Shown here: positions 28,440-34,555 of the stretch, piece after piece
How the letters are laid out: the number at the start of each line of letters is the position of its first letter
Numbering within the stretch: position 1 is the first letter of the stretch
Source: a virus
IMG/VR virus record: IMGVR_UViG_3300032050_000036
Location: 49,499 to 113,498 of that record
Direction: 5' to 3' (one strand)
Length of the DNA: 64,000 nt
Translations under genes and position numbers: made by a program
Notes under the pieces: model-generated
Databases searched by the model: none
What the model was told of the DNA's origin: nothing
What the model saw: the letters and a program-made list of their open reading frames with translations, nothing else

Positions 28440-28553
28440 TTATTTATTTTCCTTTTCTTTCGTTTTTACTATTGTAGCGATTTTCTCTAAGTTTGTCAAT
28501 TGTTGCGCTTTGCGCTGGCTCTCAACAAGAGCCTTGAATTCATCTAATTTCAT
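28440..28553 (-). CDS. Small charged protein, 37 aa, containing a promoter
   Basis: The ATG overlaps the TAA of the preceding gene (TAATG) and the frame ends directly before the next ATG. The product is a charged helix (MKLDEFKALVESQRKAQQ). The promoter for the next gene (28471-28499) lies inside it, so it may be genuine or only an open frame. Confidence 0.45.
   Translation of the reverse strand: MKLDEFKALVESQRKAQQLTNLEKIATIVKTKEKENK
28471..28499 (-). promoter_or_regulatory. Sigma70-like promoter (gene at 28439)
   Basis: TTGACA, 17 nt, TACAAT on the minus strand, within the small gene 28440-28553. Confidence 0.65.
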
Positions 28554-28753
28554 TAGTCATTATTCCTAACTGCTACTGTGCGGTAGGTATAACGACCAAC
28601 CTCACTACGAACACGAACAAGATACGCTTCAGCGTTTTCATACCATACGCAAGCAGGGTGTTTTTCTGCTTCTACAATTTCTCCAACAAGAGAATTGGAA
28701 CGATAAGTTTTGCCTACTAATAGGCTTGGGATTGAGTATAAATTAGCACTCAT
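28553..28753 (-). CDS. Hypothetical protein, 66 aa (YSI-LLVG paralogue B)
   Basis: The ATG at 28753 (GAAGGTAAAAAA upstream) gives YSIPSLLVGKTYRSNSLVG, EIVEAEKHPACVWY, EAYLVRV and YRTVAVRN. It is a paralogue of 27449-27649. Function unknown. Confidence 0.55.
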   Translation of the reverse strand: MSANLYSIPSLLVGKTYRSNSLVGEIVEAEKHPACVWYENAEAYLVRVRSEVGRYTYRTVAVRNND

Positions 28754-28785
28754 TTTTTTACCTTCTTTCATTTTCTTACCCTGTA

Positions 28786-28814
28786 AGTTTAGCATTTTTA
28801 TCTGACAAAATCAA
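28786..28814 (-). promoter_or_regulatory. Sigma70-like promoter with TGTCAG (gene at 28753)
   Basis: TTGATT, 17 nt ending in TGC, TAAACT (28786-28791) on the minus strand; TGTCAG (28802-28807) ends 10 nt before the -10. Confidence 0.7.
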
Positions 28815-28952
28815 ATCCAAAATGCGGATAAATCGGACATTTTTTAAATTATTTTTGTGGGAAAAATCACATCCCACGTAACACGACACGCCCGAGTACG
28901 GGGGTCGGCGAGTTTTATCAGCATGTCAAGATCAACATACCGCTTTTTATTT

Positions 28953-29084
28953 TTATTTATCAAACTCAAACTTTATTTTTACATTGTCTACCATGAATGG
29001 CAAAGTGTTATCAAGCAACGCCTGAATATTTTCAGTTAGATAGTCGTTATCTGTTTGATAAGTTATTGTGATTTTATAGTCCAT
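28953..29084 (-). CDS. Hypothetical protein, 43 aa
   Basis: CTAAGGAAAATAAATA precedes the ATG at 29084. The product is strand-helix-strand (YKITITYQTDND, LTENIQALLDNTL, VKIKFEF). Not recognised. Confidence 0.5.
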   Translation of the reverse strand: MDYKITITYQTDNDYLTENIQALLDNTLPFMVDNVKIKFEFDK

Positions 29085-29096
29085 TATTTATTTTCC

Positions 29097-29306
29097 TTAG
29101 TCTAAGAAAACTGCGCCTTTAGCAGTTTTATGATTAGCACATACATTACCACGAGGAATCTCTACATGGCAAACAAAGCAAAGCATTTTTACTTTTGCTT
29201 TATTTATGATTGCCCATTCAAGGTCAATCTTAGTTTCAACACTAGCATTTTCTAGCGATACCCAACCAGCACCGCTTTTATTCATTTCAAATATTTCAAT
29301 AGACAT
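29097..29306 (-). CDS. Small zinc-binding protein, 69 aa
   Basis: The C-terminal part has CFVCHVEIPRGNVCANH, a C-x2-C...C-x2-H zinc site like those of small HNH or treble-clef proteins. The ATG at 29306 is preferred to a TTG at 29321, which would overlap the previous gene. Unknown role. Confidence 0.5.
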   Translation of the reverse strand: MSIEIFEMNKSGAGWVSLENASVETKIDLEWAIINKAKVKMLCFVCHVEIPRGNVCANHKTAKGAVFLD

Positions 29307-29308
29307 TA

Positions 29309-29503
29309 TTACAACACCCAACTTTCATTTGTATAAGATAACCACTCTCCGAGTGTCATCAAACCTTTATACTCATTACACTTTCCGCAGAAAGTATTTC
29401 CTGCGTAGTCATCACAAAAAACGCAAACGATTTGATTTGCTTCCTCATCGGAAACATTTGCGAGAGTAATCTCTCGGATTTCATATTTATTTATTGTAGT
29501 CAT
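29309..29503 (-). CDS. Small zinc-ribbon protein, 64 aa
   Basis: CVFCDD near residue 27 and CGKCNEY near 39 form a zinc ribbon. AAGAAAGGTGGTCTAAA precedes the ATG at 29503. It is co-transcribed with the following zinc-binding gene. Confidence 0.55.
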   Translation of the reverse strand: MTTINKYEIREITLANVSDEEANQIVCVFCDDYAGNTFCGKCNEYKGLMTLGEWLSYTNESWVL

Positions 29504-29504
29504 T

Positions 29505-29708
29505 TTAGACCACCTTTCTTTTTTTATCTAATACGAGTATTCTAGCAGGGGGGTCTGACATTTTTGGGGGTATAAAACGGACATTTTGGACTTTGTGAGG
29601 CACATCACATGTGACGTAAGCCACACGTAAAAAGGTACAAAACGGACATTTAGCCGACGCTGTCGGGCGTGTCGCAGCGAGGTAGAAAATGTGTCCTAAT
29701 TCACACAC
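29505..29708 (-). CDS. Doubtful zinc-ribbon-like frame, 67 aa
   Basis: A GTG frame that begins CELGHIFYLAATRPTASAKC, then PFC, recalling the C-x-x-GH...CP-x-C zinc-ribbon pattern. However, it is built across the intergenic repeats (22-bp GC-rich repeat and two AAAACGGACATTT words) and the promoter of the next gene, and has no ribosome binding site. It may be a decayed gene or chance. Confidence 0.25.
   Translation of the reverse strand: MCELGHIFYLAATRPTASAKCPFCTFLRVAYVTCDVPHKVQNVRFIPPKMSDPPARILVLDKKRKVV
29539..29560 (-). promoter_or_regulatory. TGTCAG-N10-TANNNT promoter (gene at 29503)
   Basis: TGTCAG (29555-29560), 10 nt ending in TGC, TAGAAT (29539-29544) on the minus strand; weak -35. 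Confidence 0.6.
29574..29586 (+). repeat. AAAACGGACATTT repeat
   Basis: One of two copies in this gap (the other at 29639-29651). Confidence 0.55.
29639..29651 (+). repeat. AAAACGGACATTT repeat
   Basis: Second copy in the gap, directly followed by the 22-bp GC-rich repeat. Confidence 0.55.
29653..29674 (+). repeat. 22-bp GC-rich intergenic repeat, copy 2
   Basis: Identical to 27793-27814. It lies between the leftward and rightward halves of the early cassette. Confidence 0.65.
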
Positions 29709-29726
29709 GACACGCCGTGTTAGGAC

Positions 29727-29755
29727 TTGACTTTTTGAGATTTATGTGATAGGAT
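29727..29755 (+). promoter_or_regulatory. Sigma70-like promoter (gene at 29787)
   Basis: TTGACT, 17 nt ending in TGA, TAGGAT; it starts the rightward part of the cassette. Confidence 0.65.
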
Positions 29756-29786
29756 ACTATTGTATTTTTAGAAAGGATATGTAGTT

Positions 29787-29954
29787 ATGTTATCAGATAA
29801 AACAATAGAAAAAATCGTTTATGAGTATCAGCATGGAGGCGTTCAGGCATATCACCCTGAAATCTCACTATCTGAGAGAAAGGCTCTCCTCAAGTACCTA
29901 TGGAGCCTACCATCTAAGTGTGCTCCAGAGTGTGAGGTAACTCACAAAAATTGA
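29787..29954 (+). CDS. Hypothetical protein, 55 aa
   Basis: AGAAAGGATATGTAGTT precedes the ATG. The product is helical (SDKTIEKIVYEYQHGG, SERKALLKYLWSLP) with two Cys near the end (KCAPECEV). It has its own promoter. Unknown. Confidence 0.55.
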   Translation: MLSDKTIEKIVYEYQHGGVQAYHPEISLSERKALLKYLWSLPSKCAPECEVTHKN

Positions 29955-29984
29955 TGGACGACACGCCCGAAAAACAGGGCAAAA

Positions 29985-30006
29985 TGTCAGTGGTAGGGTA
30001 TAGCAT
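29985..30006 (+). promoter_or_regulatory. TGTCAG-N10-TANNNT promoter (gene at 30043)
   Basis: TGTCAG (29985-29990), 10 nt, TAGCAT (30001-30006). Confidence 0.6.
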
Positions 30007-30042
30007 ACAGGTATTAGATAGAAAAAAAGAAAGGAAGTCAAA

Positions 30043-30195
30043 ATGACTAACACATACGAAAAACTTCACCCAATCTGCTCTACATGCGGACATGTCAATT
30101 CTTTTGAAAGTTGGGAAATGATTTGCCCAACAGATAAGACATACAAGACACGAGAGGTCTTGACCTTCACAGAGTCAGGCTACTATGTGAAGTAA
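30043..30195 (+). CDS. Small zinc-binding protein, 50 aa
   Basis: AAAGGAAGTCAAA precedes the ATG. CSTCGHVNSFESWEMIC gives three Cys and one His for a possible zinc site; the rest is a strand pair. Unknown function. Confidence 0.55.
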   Translation: MTNTYEKLHPICSTCGHVNSFESWEMICPTDKTYKTREVLTFTESGYYVK

Positions 30196-30229
30196 ATCAC
30201 ACAAAAGGGGTAGCCACAGACCCCCAAAA

Positions 30230-30251
30230 TGTCAGTGGCAGGGGATAGAAT
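30230..30251 (+). promoter_or_regulatory. TGTCAG-N10-TANNNT promoter (gene at 30280)
   Basis: TGTCAG (30230-30235), TGGCAGGGGA, TAGAAT (30246-30251); nearly the same sequence as the promoter at 29985. Confidence 0.65.
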
Positions 30252-30279
30252 AAGATTACTAAATAGAAAGGATAACTAA

Positions 30280-30456
30280 ATGAAAACACTTAGTTACACA
30301 GCAGAAAAAGATAACACTCTTGTTTCTGTATCAAATCGCCTTATGGTTAGCGAGTATCAAATAAATAACCTACTAGATAGCCTAGTAGCAAATGGCTACA
30401 CTATCCTCACCACAGAGGTGAATGACGGAGATTACTCCCCACATTGGCAAGGCTAA
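30280..30456 (+). CDS. Hypothetical protein, 58 aa
   Basis: AGAAAGGATAACTAA precedes the ATG. A beta-alpha-beta arrangement (SYTAEKDNTLVSVS, SEYQINNLLDSLVANG, YTILTTEV) resembles a small regulatory fold. Not recognised. Confidence 0.55.
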   Translation: MKTLSYTAEKDNTLVSVSNRLMVSEYQINNLLDSLVANGYTILTTEVNDGDYSPHWQG

Positions 30457-30460
30457 CCCT

Positions 30461-30482
30461 TGTCAGTGCTACCTGATACACT
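30461..30482 (+). promoter_or_regulatory. TGTCAG-N10-TANNNT promoter (gene at 30507)
   Basis: TGTCAG (30461-30466), 10 nt ending in TGA, TACACT (30477-30482), starting 4 nt past the preceding stop. Confidence 0.6.
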
Positions 30483-30506
30483 TACATTATTAGAAAGGAT
30501 AAATAA

Positions 30507-30623
30507 ATGATAAACACACTAACTAGAATAAACTGCGATGAGTGCCACGGGCACGGAGTTATCTTTTGGGGTAACGATGAGGATTATGATGTAGAACCTT
30601 GCGAGTGTGTGGCTAATGGCTAA
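30507..30623 (+). CDS. DnaJ-type zinc-knuckle microprotein, 38 aa
   Basis: CDECHGHGVIFWGNDEDYDV followed by PCECVANG; a shorter paralogue of the protein encoded at 26628-26840 on the other strand, lacking its acidic tail. It should bind one zinc ion. AGAAAGGATAAATAA precedes the ATG. Confidence 0.6.
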   Translation: MINTLTRINCDECHGHGVIFWGNDEDYDVEPCECVANG

Positions 30624-30759
30624 CTACTCAGCAGAACAACTACGCAGAAAGGCTCACCTTGCTAGAGGTGGAACACTTGCCAACTATGACCGCTCACATT
30701 ATGATAAAATAACAATAGGAGAAAATAAAAATGATACCAATCAGACTAACAACAACTAA
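30616..30759 (+). CDS. Hypothetical basic protein, 47 aa
   Basis: The ATG overlaps the end of the zinc-knuckle gene by 8 nt, and the end overlaps the next gene by 29 nt. SAEQLRRKAHLARGG is a basic helix; the tail is Asn/Thr-rich. Coupling supports it moderately. Confidence 0.4.
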   Translation: MANYSAEQLRRKAHLARGGTLANYDRSHYDKITIGENKNDTNQTNNN

Positions 30760-30928
30760 CGGAGAGAGTAAGACAATGAACCTTCCAAATAGAGAAACAG
30801 TAGAAACTTTTATTACTACTTTCTCTAGTTCATTACCATTAGGCTATGCTGTATGTATAGACGCACCTCTCATTGGAATACACAATGGGTGGTTATTTGG
30901 AAAAAAGGAGCCAGCAGTACAAAAGTAA
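30731..30928 (+). CDS. Hypothetical protein, 65 aa
   Basis: AGGAGAAAATAAAA precedes the ATG at 30731. The product has a strand-turn-strand start (IRLTTTNGESKTMNLPN), a helix and a closing strand with WLFGKKEP. It is the last gene before a strong terminator. Unknown. Confidence 0.55.
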   Translation: MIPIRLTTTNGESKTMNLPNRETVETFITTFSSSLPLGYAVCIDAPLIGIHNGWLFGKKEPAVQK

Positions 30929-30941
30929 ATCCTCCCCCTAG

Positions 30942-30991
30942 TAGTGAGCACAGAAAATAGATCCTTCAAAGTTGTGCTCACTATTTTTTTT
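30942..30991 (+). terminator. Strong terminator ending the early cassette
   Basis: TAGTGAGCACA (30942-30952) pairs perfectly with TGTGCTCACTA (30973-30983), 11 bp, followed by eight T. Confidence 0.85.
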
Positions 30992-31069
30992 GTTTTATTT
31001 TTATTATTTCTGTATCATACATATTAGCAAAAAATTCAGATTTTTGTCATTTTGGTTTTGGGTATGCTG

Positions 31070-31075
31070 TATAAT
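31070..31075 (+). promoter_or_regulatory. Leaderless -10 box (speD)
   Basis: TATAAT, AAATAC, ATG at 31082: 6-nt spacing and no Shine-Dalgarno site. Confidence 0.65.
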
Positions 31076-31081
31076 AAATAC

Positions 31082-31471
31082 ATGATATTCCATAAGCACA
31101 TGCTAGTAAACGCAAAAGTGTCTAATCCCATACGATCAGAAGATGAGGCGGTAGAGTTTCTAAAAGACTTAGTTCGCAGGGTAGACATGAAGATCATTAA
31201 AGGACCATTTGCTTCATATGTAGATGCTCCTGGCAACAAAGGTTTAACAGCAATCGTTATGATTGAAACAAGTCACATAGCATTTCACATCTGGGACGAG
31301 GTAGATCCAGGATTACTACAATTCGACCTATACACATGCGGTAGCCTAGATAAATTCACGGTACTTAATGCATTAAATCAAAGATTTGACATTAAGGCCA
31401 TTGACTGGGTTATCTATGACAGAGAGAATGGTTTCGTAGTTGAAGACATCTATATGTCGGAGAATCGCTAA
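31082..31471 (+). CDS. speD: S-adenosylmethionine decarboxylase proenzyme (SpeD)
   Basis: The 129-residue protein fits the short bacterial SpeD class. ETSHIAFHIWDE at 62-73 holds S64, the residue expected to become the pyruvoyl group, and H69; LYTCGS near 83-87 supplies C86. GPFASYVDAPGNKG and a C-terminal RxNG strand are also family-like. The residue before S64 is Thr where most bacterial enzymes have Glu. SpeD makes decarboxylated SAM for spermidine synthesis; polyamines help pack DNA. It is a known auxiliary gene in aquatic phages. The start is leaderless. Confidence 0.88.
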   Translation: MIFHKHMLVNAKVSNPIRSEDEAVEFLKDLVRRVDMKIIKGPFASYVDAPGNKGLTAIVMIETSHIAFHIWDEVDPGLLQFDLYTCGSLDKFTVLNALNQRFDIKAIDWVIYDRENGFVVEDIYMSENR

Positions 31472-31617
31472 TGTCAGAATCGCAAAAAATTTCAGAAATT
31501 GATAATATGGGTCGTGAAAAGTTTTGGGAAGATTTAGGAAGACCAGAAAACGATGGTTTGGCACTTAAGATATTTAAAGAAGAATGTTGCGAAAACTGTT
31601 CTTGTAAAAATAATTAA
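31471..31617 (+). CDS. Small Cys-tailed protein, 48 aa
   Basis: The ATG overlaps the speD TAA (TAATG). A charged helical protein (EIDNMGREKFWEDLGRPEN) ends ECCENCSCKNN, a four-Cys tail that could bind metal. Its last 4 nt overlap the end of the leftward oxygenase gene. Coupled to speD; role unknown. Confidence 0.5.
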   Translation: MSESQKISEIDNMGREKFWEDLGRPENDGLALKIFKEECCENCSCKNN

Positions 31618-32294
31618 TTTACTTTAGTTTTCTTAATAAGGTCTACAATACTTAGACTGTCATTTTCTGCTAGAAGTTCTCTTAATCCAAATGAAACTTT
31701 TCTATGTTCTAATTCAAACCAATGAAACATAGGCATAGTATGTCTACGTGTTGGGCCATTAGGATTTTCTAAAACCTTTAATACCTCATGCTTAAAGTGA
31801 CAGGGAAAAAATACACATGTTCCCTTTTTAGGTTTGATAGTAATGTTGTAATCTGGAAAACGAATCTCTCCTCCAAGGTATTCATCGTTTAGGTACATAA
31901 GGCAGCCTATATCTAAAAATGGCCAATCTGGAGGGGTATCAAGACCATCTGCATGCTCTCCTAAAGCAGCATCTACTTGCCACCTAATAAGTTCATATCC
32001 ACTATGCCCCCTATAGCCTTTGATATCTAATCCTCGATCAAATATAAATCTTTTTGCTGCTTCTAGCATAGAGAGTCTTTCGTATTTATACATTATCTCT
32101 ATAACTTCTTTATCGTCAATTATGGTTTTATATTCTGTAGATTGTCCACCATATATTGGCTCAACATATGCAACATCTTTAAGAGATGTCACTGGAACTT
32201 TTGAGTAGAAAGAGTTAAGAACCTTTAAATCTTCTTCTTTAATAAAATTAGGAGCAACCTGTATCATATGATCATAGTGATATATGTCGTTCAT
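31614..32294 (-). CDS. Prolyl-4-hydroxylase-like 2OG-Fe(II) oxygenase
   Basis: The C-terminal domain has the double-stranded beta-helix signature: ALGEHADG near residue 110 (H-x-D metal ligands), IGCLMYLND, GGEIRFPDYN, KKGTCVFFPCHFKHEVLKV with the distal His, and RRHTMPMFHW with the 2-oxoglutarate Arg. The 226-residue length fits P4H-type enzymes. They hydroxylate prolines; the collagen-like fibre proteins of this phage contain GxP/GPxG tracts, which makes fibre hydroxylation a testable idea (inference). Confidence 0.8.
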   Translation of the reverse strand: MNDIYHYDHMIQVAPNFIKEEDLKVLNSFYSKVPVTSLKDVAYVEPIYGGQSTEYKTIIDDKEVIEIMYKYERLSMLEAAKRFIFDRGLDIKGYRGHSGYELIRWQVDAALGEHADGLDTPPDWPFLDIGCLMYLNDEYLGGEIRFPDYNITIKPKKGTCVFFPCHFKHEVLKVLENPNGPTRRHTMPMFHWFELEHRKVSFGLRELLAENDSLSIVDLIKKTKVN

Positions 32295-32295
32295 T

Positions 32296-32496
32296 TTACC
32301 ACTTCCCTATTGGACATGTTGCTAACTTTAAGGTTGTCTTAAGTTTCATAAAACAACCACATTTCTTACATTTTACCATACGCTTATTAAACCATTCGCA
32401 TGAGTTACATATTTTAAGGCGGGATTCAATTAATTCTCTATCGCTTCTTGGTTGAGAAGGATCAAATAAATCAGAGAATCTAACCTCTTCACTCAT
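32296..32496 (-). CDS. Zinc-ribbon protein ending CPIGKW
   Basis: The 66-residue protein has CNSCEWFNKRMVKCKKCGCFM followed by ATCPIGKW, a zinc site of C-x2-C...C-x2-C type. The same domain ends the protein at 52391 (CKQC...CKKCGCIM...CPIGKW). It begins 1 nt before the end of the methyltransferase gene. Confidence 0.65.
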   Translation of the reverse strand: MSEEVRFSDLFDPSQPRSDRELIESRLKICNSCEWFNKRMVKCKKCGCFMKLKTTLKLATCPIGKW

Positions 32497-33497
32497 TACA
32501 AGATATAACCATTATCCTTTAATGTATTATATATCTTATCGCTAATTGCTTCCATCATTGGTCTTTGTTGCTTATGCCACTCTTCAAGTTGAGTTAGATC
32601 TTGGTTTGCAGCCTTAGCCATATCTGTATTTTCTTTTTCAACAGCAGCAACCATTAGTTTAATCGCCTTTGATCTTTTTTCTTTTTCTTCATTGCTTTCT
32701 AGAACTGGGTCTGTAGGCTTAAATTGTCCTACAACTAAATTACCCATTTCTTCTTCTGAAAAATTTCCAGCCATTTCTGTCTCCTTTTTATTTAGTCTAT
32801 CTATTGTATCACTTATTCGTTTTTGTGCAATGCTGTATTGCTCTATAGAAATATCATTATATACATATTTACGATTAAGTTTTATAGATGAAACAGCAGC
32901 AGTGCCTGTTCCACCAAATATATCTGCTACAACATCTCCTGGTTTAGAGTAGTTATCTATTAAAATAGAAGACAGAGATTCTGGGAAACAGTCATAGACA
33001 AATCCTAGGTTATTATATTTTTCTAAATCTTCTTTGTCTGTGTTCCAGGGTAACTGTATGATAAAGTTATTCAACTTTTCATAGTTAGATGATTGTTGAT
33101 TAATTTTATTTAATATAATAATTAATGCAAACTCATCTCCATTTATAACTCTTCCATCATTAATAAAAGAACTGTCTCTATAATCCCAAATTATTGTTTT
33201 ATTAATATATAAATCGGTCTCTTTTATTTTTGCAATAATGTCAAATGAACTGCTATTATTTTTTAATATTATTAATATATTTCCATTATCTTTCAATGCA
33301 TAAGACATATGCTTTAAAGAATTCACAAATAGTTGAAGGTATTCGTCATATTCATTATTTTGTATTTGTCTAGTTAGATCTCCACCATAATGAACTTTAT
33401 TTGACACAAAATAGGGCGGGTGACTTAAAAATAAATCAACACTCTTTGGCTCTAAAAAAAAATCTGTAGCATCTTTATTATATATCAGATTACTCAT
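32496..33497 (-). CDS. DNA methyltransferase with C-terminal extension
   Basis: Residues 1-235 are an N6-adenine/N4-cytosine methyltransferase: VDLFLSHPPYF near residue 22 (catalytic SPPY/DPPY-type loop, here HPPY), and near the domain end DIFGGTGTAAVSSIKLNRKYVYNDI, the SAM-binding FxGxGT motif followed by the ribose-binding acid. The catalytic loop precedes the SAM motif, as in beta-class enzymes. Residues ~243-333 are a separate helical charged region with an internal ATG at 32774 behind AAAGGAGA. It may protect phage DNA from host restriction. The ATG at 33497 is chosen. Confidence 0.8.
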   Translation of the reverse strand: MSNLIYNKDATDFFLEPKSVDLFLSHPPYFVSNKVHYGGDLTRQIQNNEYDEYLQLFVNSLKHMSYALKDNGNILIILKNNSSSFDIIAKIKETDLYINKTIIWDYRDSSFINDGRVINGDEFALIIILNKINQQSSNYEKLNNFIIQLPWNTDKEDLEKYNNLGFVYDCFPESLSSILIDNYSKPGDVVADIFGGTGTAAVSSIKLNRKYVYNDISIEQYSIAQKRISDTIDRLNKKETEMAGNFSEEEMGNLVVGQFKPTDPVLESNEEKEKRSKAIKLMVAAVEKENTDMAKAANQDLTQLEEWHKQQRPMMEAISDKIYNTLKDNGYIL

Positions 33498-33499
33498 AC

Positions 33500-34267
33500 T
33501 CACCAATCCATTTTATCATAATACGTAACAGAGTATTCTCCACCAAACACTTCAGCATATGAGAAAATATCACACATATATTTCCTGGTTGTTGTCAAAC
33601 CAACTTTATCGGTTTGATATTTATATCCCCTATTCAATGTTTCATGTGAAACCTTCTCTTGAACGAAAGCCTCATTAAGGGTTTGTATATACCGATCTTT
33701 GCCATACCGCTTTGACGTAAAGGATTGGTTTGGATATTTGATTCGTATACCGTCGTCAATTTGTCTGGCATCTTCGGTTTCATAAATAACATATTCCACT
33801 GCAGGACAAACCATCCTATCAGACCATGTTCGCATGTTATCGCTGTAATTATCCATATTGCGTAGGGTTGAATCAGCGTATGCCATGCGTATCATCTCTG
33901 TCGCCGATGTTTTAATTCCTGTTGCGAACGCAATTAAATAAGCGGTTGCGAATGGAAATTTGTCGCTGTACTTAGTTATGCCGAAATGAATATTGGGGTT
34001 AAAACTTTTCGACGACATATTGTCATTTTGTAAACGCATATGATTGCCGATTGAAACATAATCTGGGTGATTCATATCGCAGTCAACAAACAAACAATCT
34101 CTGGGACTAATTCCATCCGAAAGACAAAGAATATTCTTGTCATACGTGCCAACAACTTTTGCTCCGTTATAACGATTTAATAACTGCGCCGAAACAAAAC
34201 CGTCCATATCTGGGGAAATTATTAAATTTGTAGAATACTCCAGTGTGCGTAGTATCTCAGTTTTCAT
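33500..34267 (-). CDS. DHH-phosphoesterase-like protein
   Basis: The 255-residue protein has ISPDMDGFVSAQLL near residue 17 (D-x-D-G), FVDCDMNH near 60, and an IGNHM stretch near 73 in the place of the DHH/GNH motif, suggesting the DHH phosphoesterase fold (RecJ, nanoRNase, pyrophosphatase). The last third is unassigned. Its codon choice is less AT-biased than its neighbours, which hints at separate acquisition. The stop overlaps the vicinity of the methyltransferase start. Activity is unproven. Confidence 0.5.
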   Translation of the reverse strand: MKTEILRTLEYSTNLIISPDMDGFVSAQLLNRYNGAKVVGTYDKNILCLSDGISPRDCLFVDCDMNHPDYVSIGNHMRLQNDNMSSKSFNPNIHFGITKYSDKFPFATAYLIAFATGIKTSATEMIRMAYADSTLRNMDNYSDNMRTWSDRMVCPAVEYVIYETEDARQIDDGIRIKYPNQSFTSKRYGKDRYIQTLNEAFVQEKVSHETLNRGYKYQTDKVGLTTTRKYMCDIFSYAEVFGGEYSVTYYDKMDW

Positions 34268-34284
34268 TTTTTTAAAATTCCCCT

Positions 34285-34290
34285 TATAAT
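34285..34290 (+). promoter_or_regulatory. -10 box (gene at 34301), bidirectional
   Basis: TATAAT ends 10 nt before the ATG at 34301. The overlapping complement reads TATTAT in the other direction toward the gene at 34267, which has AAGGGG downstream. Confidence 0.5.
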
Positions 34291-34300
34291 ATGTTTTGTT

Positions 34301-34555
34301 ATGTCAATCGAATCTTGGGCAGCGTTAATTGTTTCGATATGTACCATTGTAGCATTTGCTGCAGGAAGTATCAAGTGGATGGTAAAACATTATTTAGATG
34401 AACTTAAGCCCAATTCTGGATCTTCAATAAAAGATCAAATTACACGTTTAGAACAAACATCAAAATTAGCAGAAGAAGATAGAAAAGAACTTCACAGAAA
34501 AATAGATAAGATGTTTGATGTTTTGCTAGATCATATATCTAAAACTACCAAATAG
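34301..34555 (+). CDS. Holin-like or tail-region membrane protein, 84 aa
   Basis: Residues 5-27 form one hydrophobic helix (AALIVSICTIVAFAAGSI); the rest is a charged coiled coil (DQITRLEQTSKLAEEDRKELHRKIDKM). This layout occurs in one-helix phage holins or anti-holins and in DUF2746-like actinophage proteins. It stands at the start of the tail-fibre region. The lysis role is an inference. Confidence 0.5.
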   Translation: MSIESWAALIVSICTIVAFAAGSIKWMVKHYLDELKPNSGSSIKDQITRLEQTSKLAEEDRKELHRKIDKMFDVLLDHISKTTK

